A stretch of DNA of 6,300 bases from Comamonadaceae bacterium (GCA_947460165.1 CANHKH010000204.1:1-6300), one strand, 5' to 3'; counted from the stretch's first letter, positions 1-5,936 are shown. The notes: generated by a model not told the origin, from the letters alone. Program-made: numbers and translations.

Positions 1-1725
1 ACGGGCCAGCGCTGCCAGGGTGATGCGGCGTTCCGGGGCGGCCGCCACCTGAACCGCCAGGTCGGCAATGCTCAGTGCCTCGGCGGGCTCGCCCAGCTTG
101 AGCGCGGCCAAGTCCAGTAGCATGGCGCGCGCTTTGCGGGCAGCCACGATGGCGGCATTGCCCGCCACGATGGTCACGCGTGAGGCCAAAGCGCCAATGG
201 CATAAGGCGAGCTGTCGGTGTCGGGTTGCAGCACCTGCACATGGGCCAGCGGCAGGTTGAGCTCGTGGGCCACCACCTGGGCCAGCATGGTCATGGCGCC
301 TTGGCCCGCGTCGGCCTCGGCGCTGTGCAGCAAAACGCGGCCGTCTTCGCCGATTTTGAGCATCACCGTGGAGCCGTCCCAGTTGCCAATGGTGCGGTTG
401 CCGCTCACGTGCATGACCGCTGCCACCCCCACGCCGCGCCTGAGCCGTCCGGTTTGCGGGGGGCGTTGGCGTTTGTCACTCCAGCCTATGGCTTGCGTGC
501 ATTGGTCCAGGCAGGCTTGCATGCCGGTACTGCCAATTTTCCAGCCGTGCACCGAGGTTTCGCCCTGGCCGATGGCGTTGAGCCGGTGCACCGCCACCGT
601 GTCCAGCCCCAGCTGCCTGGCCATGGTGTCTATGTGGCTGTTCAGGGCAAACTGCATTTGCGTGCCGCCAAAACCCCGGAAGGCACCGTGCGGCGGCGTG
701 TGGGTGTAGACCAAGCGCGCGCGGGCGCGCACATGGCTCAAGCGATGCATGTTGTCGCTGCGCATGGCCGAGACGTGCATGACCTCGGCCGACAAGCCGC
801 TGTAGGCCCCGCAGTCGGCCACGATGTCCACCTCTTTGGCCAAAATGCGGCCTTGCGCGTCCATGCCCAGCTTGAGCGTGATGCGCTCGGGCACGGCGCT
901 GGCGCAGGCCAGAAAGTCTTCCAGCCGGTTGTTGACCAAGCGCACCGGCCTGCCGCTGGCTTGCGCCAGCATGGCGGCCAGCAGGTTGTTGGCGTCTTCC
1001 ACCATCTTGCCGCCAAAGCCGCCGCCCGTGGTGGTTTGCACCACCCGAATGCGCGAGACCGGCAGCTGCAACACAGCGGCCAGGCGGGCTCGCACCAAAA
1101 AAGCCGATTGGGTGGAGGTCCAGACATGAATTCGGCCGTCGGCGTCCACCGAGGCCAGCGTGGCCATGGGCTCCATGTAGCCCGGGTACTGCGCGTGGGT
1201 GCGGTAGCTGGCTTGGTAAACCAGGTCCGCTTGGGCAAAGCCTGCGTCAGGTTGGCCGCGTTCAAATTCAATGTCGTGGCTGAGGTTGTCCCGCCCCGGG
1301 TGCACGCCGGGCGCGCCTGGGGCCAGGGCTTCTTCTGGGCTGAGCAGGGGGGCGAGTTCCTCGTACTCCACCTCAATCAGGTCGAGCGCGTCGCGCGCAA
1401 TTTCTTCGCTGACAGCGGCTACTGCCGCCACCTCCTCGCCTGCAAAGCGCACCACGTCCAGCGCCAATGTGCGCCGCTCTTTGTGGTGAACGCCCCAGAG
1501 CACGGGCGAGGAGTTGCTCCCCGTCAGCACCACCTTGACGCCGGGCAGCGCCAAGGCTCGGTGCGTGTCCACCCGGACAATGCGGGCGTGCGGGTAGGGG
1601 CTGCGCAGCACTTTGCCGTGCAGCATGCCCGCCATTTTGAGGTCGCCCGCGTACTGCGCGCGCCCCAGCACCTTGGCGCGGGCATTGACCTGCGGCGTGT
1701 CTTGGCCCAGCGTGGATTCGGTCAT
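1..1725 (-). CDS. Xanthine dehydrogenase-family molybdopterin-binding (large) subunit, 3' end outside window
   Basis: Large catalytic subunit of a molybdenum hydroxylase, which adds a hydroxyl from water to an aromatic, heteroaromatic or aldehyde carbon and passes electrons to separate FeS and FAD subunits. I translated 575 residues with no stop from ATG at 1725; AAGGA lies 10 nt upstream. Order: N-terminal hammerhead domain (about 18-125), first Mo-cofactor domain with GGGFGGK at 234-240 and GAFRGFGGTQ at 347-356, then second domain with AGQGAM near 473-478 and DTD...ASR...AGNA at 502-525. Gln206 aligns with bovine Gln767, Arg350 with Arg912 and Phe352 with Phe914. The purine-binding Glu802 and Arg880 align with Met241 and Val318, so it is probably not a purine enzyme. 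It lacks the CO-dehydrogenase loop AYxCSFR. Family members run about 750-790 residues, so roughly the last quarter, including the catalytic Glu, is missing. Substrate unknown. It follows the Bug gene by 19 bp in the same operon. Confidence 0.92.
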   Translation of the reverse strand, partial: MTESTLGQDTPQVNARAKVLGRAQYAGDLKMAGMLHGKVLRSPYPHARIVRVDTHRALALPGVKVVLTGSNSSPVLWGVHHKERRTLALDVVRFAGEEVAAVAAVSEEIARDALDLIEVEYEELAPLLSPEEALAPGAPGVHPGRDNLSHDIEFERGQPDAGFAQADLVYQASYRTHAQYPGYMEPMATLASVDADGRIHVWTSTQSAFLVRARLAAVLQLPVSRIRVVQTTTGGGFGGKMVEDANNLLAAMLAQASGRPVRLVNNRLEDFLACASAVPERITLKLGMDAQGRILAKEVDIVADCGAYSGLSAEVMHVSAMRSDNMHRLSHVRARARLVYTHTPPHGAFRGFGGTQMQFALNSHIDTMARQLGLDTVAVHRLNAIGQGETSVHGWKIGSTGMQACLDQCTQAIGWSDKRQRPPQTGRLRRGVGVAAVMHVSGNRTIGNWDGSTVMLKIGEDGRVLLHSAEADAGQGAMTMLAQVVAHELNLPLAHVQVLQPDTDSSPYAIGALASRVTIVAGNAAIVAARKARAMLLDLAALKLGEPAEALSIADLAVQVAAAPERRITLAALAR

Positions 1726-1744
1726 GGCCGTGGTGTCCTTGTGC

Positions 1745-2728
1745 TCAGTCGGCCCGAATGCCCAGGTCTTTGATGATGCGGCTCATCAGCGCAAACTCCT
1801 CGGCATTGGTTTTGCCCAGCACATCGGGCGCGCCACCAGCAGGCAAGGCGCCATAGGTGGCCAGCCTTTGCACCACGTCGGGCATGGCCAAGATGGCGTT
1901 GAGGTGCGTGTTCAGCGTGTTGACCACGGCCGCGGGCGTGCCTTTGGGCGCAAAAAACCCGTTCCAGGCGCCCACCACCACGTCTTTGTAGCCGGCTTCC
2001 ACCAGCGTGGGAATTTGCGGGGCCAAGACGCTGCGCTTGGCATCGCCAATGGCCAAGGGAACCAGCCGGCCACTGCTGGTGTACTGCGACACCGCGCCTA
2101 TGGTGACCCAGGCGGTGTTCACATGGCCGGCCACCACGTCGGTGACCGAGGGGCCCACGCCGCGGTAGGGCACATGCTGGATCTTGACACCGGCGCCCCG
2201 GTTCAGCCACTCGGCCACCACATGCATGGGCGAGCCCGCACCTGGGCTGGCGTAGCTCATGGTCTTGCCGCCTTTGGCCATGGCCACCATCTCAGGGATG
2301 GTTTTGATGCCCACGCCCGGGTGGGCCACCAGCAGCAGTGGCTGGGTGGCGGTTTTGATGATGGGCTCAAAGCCGCCCAGCACGTCGTAGCTCGACGCTG
2401 GCGGCAGGTTCATCACCATGGGGGCAGTGGTAAACGGGTTGGGCGTGAACAGCAGGGTGTAGCCGTCTGCGGCAGCTCGGCCCACAAAGGCGTTGCCAAT
2501 GGTGCCGCCTGCGCCGGGCCGGTTTTCCACCACCACCGACTGGTTCAGGCGCTGCGAGAGTCTTTCAGCAAACAGCCGGGCGATGGCGTCGGTGTCGCCG
2601 CCAGGCGGGTAAGACACCACCATGGTGATGGGCTTGTTCGGGTAAGCGCCCTGTGCCATGGCCGGGGCGGTGAGGGTGGCGCTGGCGCAGGCAGCAAGAA
2701 TGACAAGATGGCGTCGGGTCAAGGACAT
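1745..2728 (-). CDS. Bug/TctC-family periplasmic solute-binding protein
   Basis: Periplasmic binding protein of the tripartite tricarboxylate transporter (TTT) family, which captures small carboxylates or aromatic acids. The 327-residue product has a signal peptide (TRRHLVILAAC..., likely cleavage after AMA at about residue 25, before QGAYPNKPI). The family core follows: YPNKPITMVVSYPPGGDTDA (about 29-48), with Asp45 and Asp47 in the ligand-contacting loop, then VVVENRPGAGGTIGN (65-79) and ADGYTLLF (87-94). Length is usual for the family. The ATG at 2728 is chosen because GGAG sits 7 nt upstream and the signal peptide starts there; the frame stays open to 2914 but that extension crosses the divergent promoter gap. 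The arginine pair resembles a Tat signal. LAAC resembles a lipobox but comes too early for a normal lipoprotein. No TctA/TctB membrane partner is in the window. First gene of the operon with the Mo-hydroxylase. Confidence 0.94.
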   Translation of the reverse strand: MSLTRRHLVILAACASATLTAPAMAQGAYPNKPITMVVSYPPGGDTDAIARLFAERLSQRLNQSVVVENRPGAGGTIGNAFVGRAAADGYTLLFTPNPFTTAPMVMNLPPASSYDVLGGFEPIIKTATQPLLLVAHPGVGIKTIPEMVAMAKGGKTMSYASPGAGSPMHVVAEWLNRGAGVKIQHVPYRGVGPSVTDVVAGHVNTAWVTIGAVSQYTSSGRLVPLAIGDAKRSVLAPQIPTLVEAGYKDVVVGAWNGFFAPKGTPAAVVNTLNTHLNAILAMPDVVQRLATYGALPAGGAPDVLGKTNAEEFALMSRIIKDLGIRAD

Positions 2729-2758
2729 GAAACTGCTCCAAAGGGGGGGTGGTTGGGG

Positions 2759-2787
2759 CTTATAGCTGGAGTTTGAGGCTTCTATTG
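2759..2787 (-). promoter_or_regulatory. Candidate weak promoter of the Bug/Mo-hydroxylase operon
   Basis: Reading leftward, TATAAG (2764-2759) is a good -10. A 17-bp spacer puts the -35 at 2787-2782 (CAATAG), a poor match to TTGACA. Predicted start of transcription is near 2752, giving a leader of about 24 nt that contains the GGAG ribosome binding site (2739-2736). The weak -35 would fit a promoter needing an activator, or one regulated at the adjoining inverted repeat. Pattern-based call only. Confidence 0.4.
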
Positions 2788-2796
2788 ATTGATCAA
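2785..2796. promoter_or_regulatory. Inverted repeat, candidate MarR operator
   Basis: TTGAT-TG-ATCAA is a perfect inverted repeat of 5-bp arms with a 2-bp spacer, in the gap between the divergent Bug operon and marR genes. The next base pair outward mismatches and the one after (2783/2798) matches again. The size and position suit a MarR-family dimer. The site overlaps the predicted -35 regions of both divergent promoters, so one bound regulator could control both. The sequence is directly visible; binding is inferred. Confidence 0.5.
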
Positions 2797-2812
2797 CAGA
2801 GATGCGTAGATT
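2785..2812 (+). promoter_or_regulatory. Candidate marR promoter
   Basis: TTGATT (2785-2790), 16-bp spacer, TAGATT (2807-2812); each hexamer matches the sigma-70 consensus at 4 of 6 positions. Predicted start is near 2819, giving a leader of about 68 nt before the chosen ATG. The -35 lies inside the inverted repeat at 2785-2796, which would fit autorepression. Confidence 0.4.
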
Positions 2813-2837
2813 CGCAAAAAATGGCCACCAAAGGTAC

Positions 2838-2849
2838 CGGGAATTCCCG
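2838..2849. repeat. Perfect 12-bp palindrome in the marR leader
   Basis: CGGGAATTCCCG reads the same on both strands, about 20 nt after the predicted marR transcription start and 37 bp before the chosen ATG. It could be a second operator or a short RNA hairpin. Its sequence is unrelated to the inverted repeat at 2785-2796. No function can be assigned. Confidence 0.45.
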
Positions 2850-2886
2850 AGGTTTAGGATGCACCCCATTGAAAAAAGCCCAGACC

Positions 2887-3456
2887 ATGCCATCAAGCCT
2901 TGACCACGACACATTGAAACCCTCGATATCGAGCGCCAGCAATGAACTTTGCCCCTGGGCCGAGCTCGATGAAAACGGCACTGGCCTGTCGGTGGACGAT
3001 TTTTTGACCACGGTGGTGGTCCGCTCAGCCAATGCTTTGCGGCGCAACATCACCACGCAGTACGCCAGCGAGTTCGGGCTGAGCATTTCAGAGTGGCGTT
3101 TGTTGTCGGTGCTGGGTGAAGCCCGGGAAATGACTTTTCCGGATCTGGTGGTGGCTGCCGTGGTCGACAAGGCCCAGGTCAGCCGGACGCTGCGATTGAT
3201 GCAAGAGCGCGGTTTGGTGCACATGCACAAAGAAGGCAGAAACCCCCGCTGGCAAGTGATTTTGTGCAGCCTCACCCCTGAGGGCGCAGCCCTGTTTCAA
3301 AAAGCCATGCCCATGGCCAGACGAACGCAGGCCCGCATGATTCGCCAGCTCAGCGTGGCCGATCGGGTGGCCGCCTACCGCGCTCTGACGGTGCTGCTTC
3401 AACTTTGCGAGGGCCAGGCTGGCCTTGACGAGCAGGCGCAGGCTGATTCCGCTTGA
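2887..3456 (+). CDS. MarR-family transcriptional regulator
   Basis: Winged helix-turn-helix regulator, 189 residues from the chosen start. A helical dimerisation segment (about 35-66, VDDFLTTVVVRSANALRRNI) is followed by FGLSISEWRLLSVLGE (63-78), the typical MarR lead-in. The recognition region VVDKAQVSRTLRLMQERGLV lies at 92-111, and the wing (KEGRNPRWQVILCSLTPEG) at about 115-133. MarR proteins usually repress operons for aromatic degradation or stress and release DNA on binding a small phenolic, CoA-thioester or similar ligand. It is divergent from the Bug/Mo-hydroxylase operon and tail to tail with the Rieske operon, so both are likely targets (inference). Start is uncertain: the frame is open from 2749, with ATGs at 2749, 2821 and 2887. 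ATG 2887 is preferred because it follows the predicted promoter and leaves an about 35-residue N-terminal extension, with only a weak purine-rich site (gaaaaaag) upstream. Confidence 0.9.
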   Translation: MPSSLDHDTLKPSISSASNELCPWAELDENGTGLSVDDFLTTVVVRSANALRRNITTQYASEFGLSISEWRLLSVLGEAREMTFPDLVVAAVVDKAQVSRTLRLMQERGLVHMHKEGRNPRWQVILCSLTPEGAALFQKAMPMARRTQARMIRQLSVADRVAAYRALTVLLQLCEGQAGLDEQAQADSA

Positions 3457-3465
3457 GCTTGCCGC

Positions 3466-4503
3466 TCACGCTACCGCGTTGGCCTTGTCCAGCTGTTGCT
3501 TGGCCAGCGCTTTGAGGTGCCGGCGCAGCCGCACCACGCCCATGTCGTGCTGATAGAGGTGCTCGCGTTGGTTGGCGTCGGGCTCCATGTGTTCCATGGC
3601 CACGCGGTCTTGCTCCAGCACCTTCCAGTGGCGCTCTTCCAGGCGGTTTTTGTACAAAAACCGCCAGGTGTCGCGCTGCCAGCCTTGCAATTGGCGGCAG
3701 CGCCAGTGGAACACGCCCGCCGTGCGCCCCCCATTGGGGGTGTAGCTGCCAATGATGGTGAAGGGCCCGCCCGGCCCGCCCGTCTTGGGGTAGGGAATGG
3801 CCAGGCGCATGAGGTGGATGCCGGTGTCCATCCACTCGGTCCAGTCAAAGTTGATGCCGCGCTGGCCTTTTTTCTCGAACACAAAGCCGGTGGCTGTGGT
3901 GCGCAGTTGAAACTCGGCACTGAACTCACCCTCGGCCATGGAGTGCGACTGCTTGTGCAGGTAGGCGCCGTGCATGGGGTCGATCACGTTGTCGGCCACG
4001 TAGCGGTAGTCGCATTCCCATTCGGTGTAGCACAAGAAGGACGACCACTCGGGCGAGGTCAGCTGTTCGGGCAAGACCAGTGGGGGTGGCTCGGCCAGCT
4101 TGGGGTCTGTGGCGTTGTACAGAAAAATCGCGCCGCACTGCTCTTGCGCATGAAAGCGCCGCGTGGCCTGCAGGCCTTCGAGCTTGCAGCCGGGGCTGCC
4201 GGGCACGCGCATGACCACGCCGTCGTGCCGCACCTCCACGCCGTGGTAAGGGCAGGCCAGGCGGTCGCCCAGGATCACGCCCAGCGACAAGGGCGCGCCG
4301 CGGTGGGGGCAGTGGTCTTCCAGGGCGTTGATGCGGCCTTGGCCGTCGCGCCACAGCACAATTTTGTAGCCCAGGCGGCGCAGCGAGACCGGCTGGTCTT
4401 TGACAAAGCCAGACGGGCACACCGGGTACCACAGGTCTTTGAGCCCTTGCTGCAGCGTGCGCTCAATGGGGTCGGGGTGCAGGGCAATGGGGGCGTAGCT
4501 CAT
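3466..4503 (-). CDS. Rieske [2Fe-2S] aromatic ring-hydroxylating oxygenase, alpha subunit
   Basis: Terminal oxygenase component that uses O2 and electrons from a reductase to hydroxylate or O-/N-demethylate an aromatic substrate. 345 residues, a size close to vanillate demethylase VanA and related single-subunit (alpha-only) oxygenases. The Rieske centre is CPHRG (Cys65, His67) with CPYHG (Cys84, His87). The mononuclear iron site is NVIDPMHGAYLH, with bridging Asp175, His178 and His183; Asp299 in EQDRVAME is the likely carboxylate ligand. All ligands are intact, so it should be active. Start ATG 4503 has GGAG 5 nt upstream. It is the last gene of the leftward operon, 39 bp after the small acidic protein gene, and ends 9 bp from the marR stop. 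No reductase or ferredoxin is in the window. Substrate unknown; neighbours point to an aromatic ring prepared for extradiol cleavage. Confidence 0.94.
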   Translation of the reverse strand: MSYAPIALHPDPIERTLQQGLKDLWYPVCPSGFVKDQPVSLRRLGYKIVLWRDGQGRINALEDHCPHRGAPLSLGVILGDRLACPYHGVEVRHDGVVMRVPGSPGCKLEGLQATRRFHAQEQCGAIFLYNATDPKLAEPPPLVLPEQLTSPEWSSFLCYTEWECDYRYVADNVIDPMHGAYLHKQSHSMAEGEFSAEFQLRTTATGFVFEKKGQRGINFDWTEWMDTGIHLMRLAIPYPKTGGPGGPFTIIGSYTPNGGRTAGVFHWRCRQLQGWQRDTWRFLYKNRLEERHWKVLEQDRVAMEHMEPDANQREHLYQHDMGVVRLRRHLKALAKQQLDKANAVA

Positions 4504-4542
4504 GGGGTCTCCAATGGAAGTCGCGAGGTGAGTGCTGGCGGG

Positions 4543-4767
4543 TCAAACGGCCAGCTTGGCGATTTCTGCGGTGTAGCTCTCGGCCGTCCAGGCCGCGCCG
4601 TTGGGGCCTGGGGGGCCGCTTTGGTTGAGGTAGGCCACCAGCGCGTCCAGGCTGTCTATGCCCTGGCCAAAAGCGCGTTCAATGGCGTCGCCCAACAAGC
4701 TTTCGTAGGCCGTGGGCGGGACGCTGCGGCTTTGGTGGGTCTCGTTGTAGAGGGTTTTTTCAGGCAT
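4543..4767 (-). CDS. Small acidic protein with recombinase-like helix-turn-helix motif
   Basis: A 74-residue protein between the extradiol dioxygenase gene (17 bp upstream) and the Rieske gene (39 bp downstream). AGGAG lies 8 nt before ATG 4767, so translation is well supported. The second half, LVAYLNQSGPPGPNGAAWTA (about 43-62) followed by a helix (AESYTAEIAKL), resembles the LN..G...P.G..W pattern of the linker domain of large serine recombinases. I recall similar small proteins annotated as 'recombinase-like helix-turn-helix domain-containing' beside Rieske oxygenase genes, but could not search for them. By my count it has 9 acidic and 4 Lys/Arg residues, which argues against DNA binding. 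No membrane segment or signal peptide. It could be an accessory or stabilising subunit for one of its neighbours (inference). It is not a recombinase fragment: there is no catalytic domain and its gene has its own start and ribosome site. Confidence 0.7.
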   Translation of the reverse strand: MPEKTLYNETHQSRSVPPTAYESLLGDAIERAFGQGIDSLDALVAYLNQSGPPGPNGAAWTAESYTAEIAKLAV

Positions 4768-4784
4768 GGCCGGTCTCCTGCGGT

Positions 4785-5750
4785 TTAGGTTTTGGGCTTG
4801 TCGGTCATGAATGCGCCCGAGGGCGGCGCGGCGTTCACTTGGCGGCGGGTGTGGCCGTCAATCCCGCCCTTGACCGCCCATTCGGCAAACACCGTGGGGC
4901 CTGGCGTGAATTCTCTGGGCTGCCAGTCGGCGGTCAGCTCGTCTTCGTCGGTGTAGTACTCCACCAAGGCCCCAGCCGGGCTGTTGAAGTACCAAAACAT
5001 GGCCGACGAAATCGGGTGCCGGCCGGGGCCCAGCTCGGTGTCCCAGCCGCAACGCGACATGTGCAGCCCGCCGCCAATGACCTCGTGCAAATCGCGCACC
5101 GTGAAGGCCACATGGTTCAAGCCCCGGCGCGGTGCGGGCGGCTGCAGCAAAAACAAGTCGTGGTGGCCGGCCTCGGGGGCGCAGCGCAAAAAGCTGCCAC
5201 GCCCGGGGTAGCTGTCAGACAGCACAAAGCCCAGCTTGTCTTGGTAAAACGCGGTGGTGGCCGCCAGGTCGTGCACAAACATGACCACATGGCCCACCTC
5301 AATGGGCGTGGCCCTGTCGTAGGCGGGGCTGGGCTGGTTGATGCGGCTGCGCTCTGACCAGGTGTTGGTTTTGGCCGCTTCCAGCTGAACTGGCCGCTTG
5401 CGGCTGACCTGCACCCGCAAAGCCAGGCCGTTGGGGTCGGTGCAGCCAATGTGTGTGCCTGTGTCTAAAAACCCAGGCTGATCTGACAGTTTTTGTCTAA
5501 AGTGTGCCAGCGCGGCGTCGCTGTGCACGCACCACACCACCTCGCGCAGGGTGGGGTCGGGCTCAATCCCAGGCGCCAGGCCCGGCAGGTCTGAGCGAGC
5601 TGTGATGACGCGGCAGCCGTTGAGGCTTTCAAACACCAGCTGGTCAGCTGACTCGGCCACCAAACTCAGGCCCCAGTCCTGAAAAAACCGGTGGCAAGCC
5701 GCCAGGTCTGTGGTGCCAAAGGTGATTTCGTCTATGCCTTGGAGGTTCAT
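4785..5750 (-). CDS. Two-domain extradiol (catechol 2,3-) dioxygenase, VOC superfamily
   Basis: Likely Fe(II) or Mn(II) ring-cleavage enzyme that opens a catechol-type ring next to the diol. 321 residues in two vicinal-oxygen-chelate halves (about 3-118 and 150-270), plus a C-terminal extension of about 50 residues (REFTPGPTVFAEWAVKGG). The second half holds the metal triad His154 (VGHVVMF), His213 (LNHVAFT) and Glu264 (ALVEYYT). His197 (HHDLFLL), His245 (GRHP) and Tyr254 match the positions of catalytic His195, His241 and Tyr250 of biphenyl-diol dioxygenase BphC. BphC Asp244 aligns with Ser248. The first half lacks the ligands, with Glu8 and Glu70 at those positions, as is usual for type I enzymes. 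The frame is open to 5945, but ATG 5750 (MNLQGIDEITFGTTDL) starts exactly at the first VOC domain; its ribosome site is weak (CAGG). First gene of the operon with the small protein and the Rieske oxygenase. Another VOC activity on a related substrate is possible. Confidence 0.9.
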   Translation of the reverse strand: MNLQGIDEITFGTTDLAACHRFFQDWGLSLVAESADQLVFESLNGCRVITARSDLPGLAPGIEPDPTLREVVWCVHSDAALAHFRQKLSDQPGFLDTGTHIGCTDPNGLALRVQVSRKRPVQLEAAKTNTWSERSRINQPSPAYDRATPIEVGHVVMFVHDLAATTAFYQDKLGFVLSDSYPGRGSFLRCAPEAGHHDLFLLQPPAPRRGLNHVAFTVRDLHEVIGGGLHMSRCGWDTELGPGRHPISSAMFWYFNSPAGALVEYYTDEDELTADWQPREFTPGPTVFAEWAVKGGIDGHTRRQVNAAPPSGAFMTDKPKT

Positions 5751-5807
5751 GTGCGCCTGCGCTTTGATGCCGTGGGTGAAGTCTGCCAGGAAAATCGGCT
5801 TTTTAAT

Positions 5808-5838
5808 TTCATTAGTGAAACGCAGTTTCTCCAATGAA
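5808..5838. repeat. 31-bp imperfect inverted repeat, candidate operator or leader hairpin
   Basis: Arms TTCATTAGTGAAAC (5808-5821) and GTTTCTCCAATGAA (5825-5838) pair at 12 of 14 positions around a 3-bp spacer (gca). On the leftward mRNA one of the two mismatches becomes a G-U pair, so the transcript could fold into an almost continuous 14-bp stem with a 3-nt loop. It begins at the predicted transcription start of the dioxygenase operon (about 5839) and ends 57 bp before its ATG. This fits a repressor site blocking transcription start, or a 5' leader structure. There is no U-run after it on the mRNA strand, so it is not an intrinsic terminator. Confidence 0.6.
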
Positions 5839-5845
5839 TCGATTA

Positions 5846-5875
5846 ATTCTAGGGGCCAGATTTTGAACTGTCCAA
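5846..5875 (-). promoter_or_regulatory. Candidate sigma-70 promoter of the dioxygenase operon
   Basis: Reading leftward: TTGGAC (5875-5870), 18-bp spacer, TAGAAT (5851-5846), in the most AT-rich stretch of this part of the window. Predicted start is near 5839, giving an untranslated leader of about 90 nt before ATG 5750. An 8-bp palindrome AATCGATT (5837-5844) covers the start point and the 31-bp inverted repeat lies directly downstream, so initiation is probably under repressor control (inference). Confidence 0.55.
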
Positions 5876-5919
5876 TGTACCCATGAATCGGAGATTTCTC
5901 GGTGGGGCTGGCCGCAGAC

Positions 5920-5936
5920 CTGCAAGCCACTTGCAG
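5920..5936. repeat. 17-bp perfect inverted repeat upstream of trmJ
   Basis: CTGCAAG-CCA-CTTGCAG: 7-bp arms and a 3-bp spacer, ending 35 bp before the trmJ start. An outer GCCGC (5911-5915) can alternatively pair with GCGGC (5936-5940), lengthening the stem to 11 bp with a 5-nt bulge. It could be a regulator site or a hairpin in the trmJ leader. A short T-run follows only after about 14 bp, so a terminator is unlikely. I found no convincing -10/-35 pair for trmJ. Confidence 0.45.

Noticed and set aside
226..1773. 515-codon open frame on the + strand
   Set aside because: It lies opposite the Mo-hydroxylase subunit, which I translated fully with all family motifs. The + product is rich in His, Gly, Ala and Val with no recognisable domain, as expected from the antisense of GC-rich coding DNA.
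2743..2749. Run of 7 G between the Bug promoter and start as a phase-variation tract
   Set aside because: Too short to expect frequent slippage, and it lies outside the coding frame and between the predicted -10 and the ribosome site.
1613..2776. 387-codon open frame on the + strand
   Set aside because: Antisense to the clear Bug/TctC gene; the product is low-complexity His/Gly-rich with no motif.
2729..2914. 62-residue N-terminal extension of the Bug protein
   Set aside because: It would cross both divergent promoters and bury the signal peptide. ATG 2728 has a proper ribosome site and a signal peptide right at the start.
3496..4788. 430-codon open frame on the + strand
   Set aside because: Antisense to the Rieske and small-protein genes, with no domain; a by-product of high GC content.
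4839..5357. 172-codon open frame on the + strand
   Set aside because: Antisense to the extradiol dioxygenase, which has its full metal triad in the other strand.
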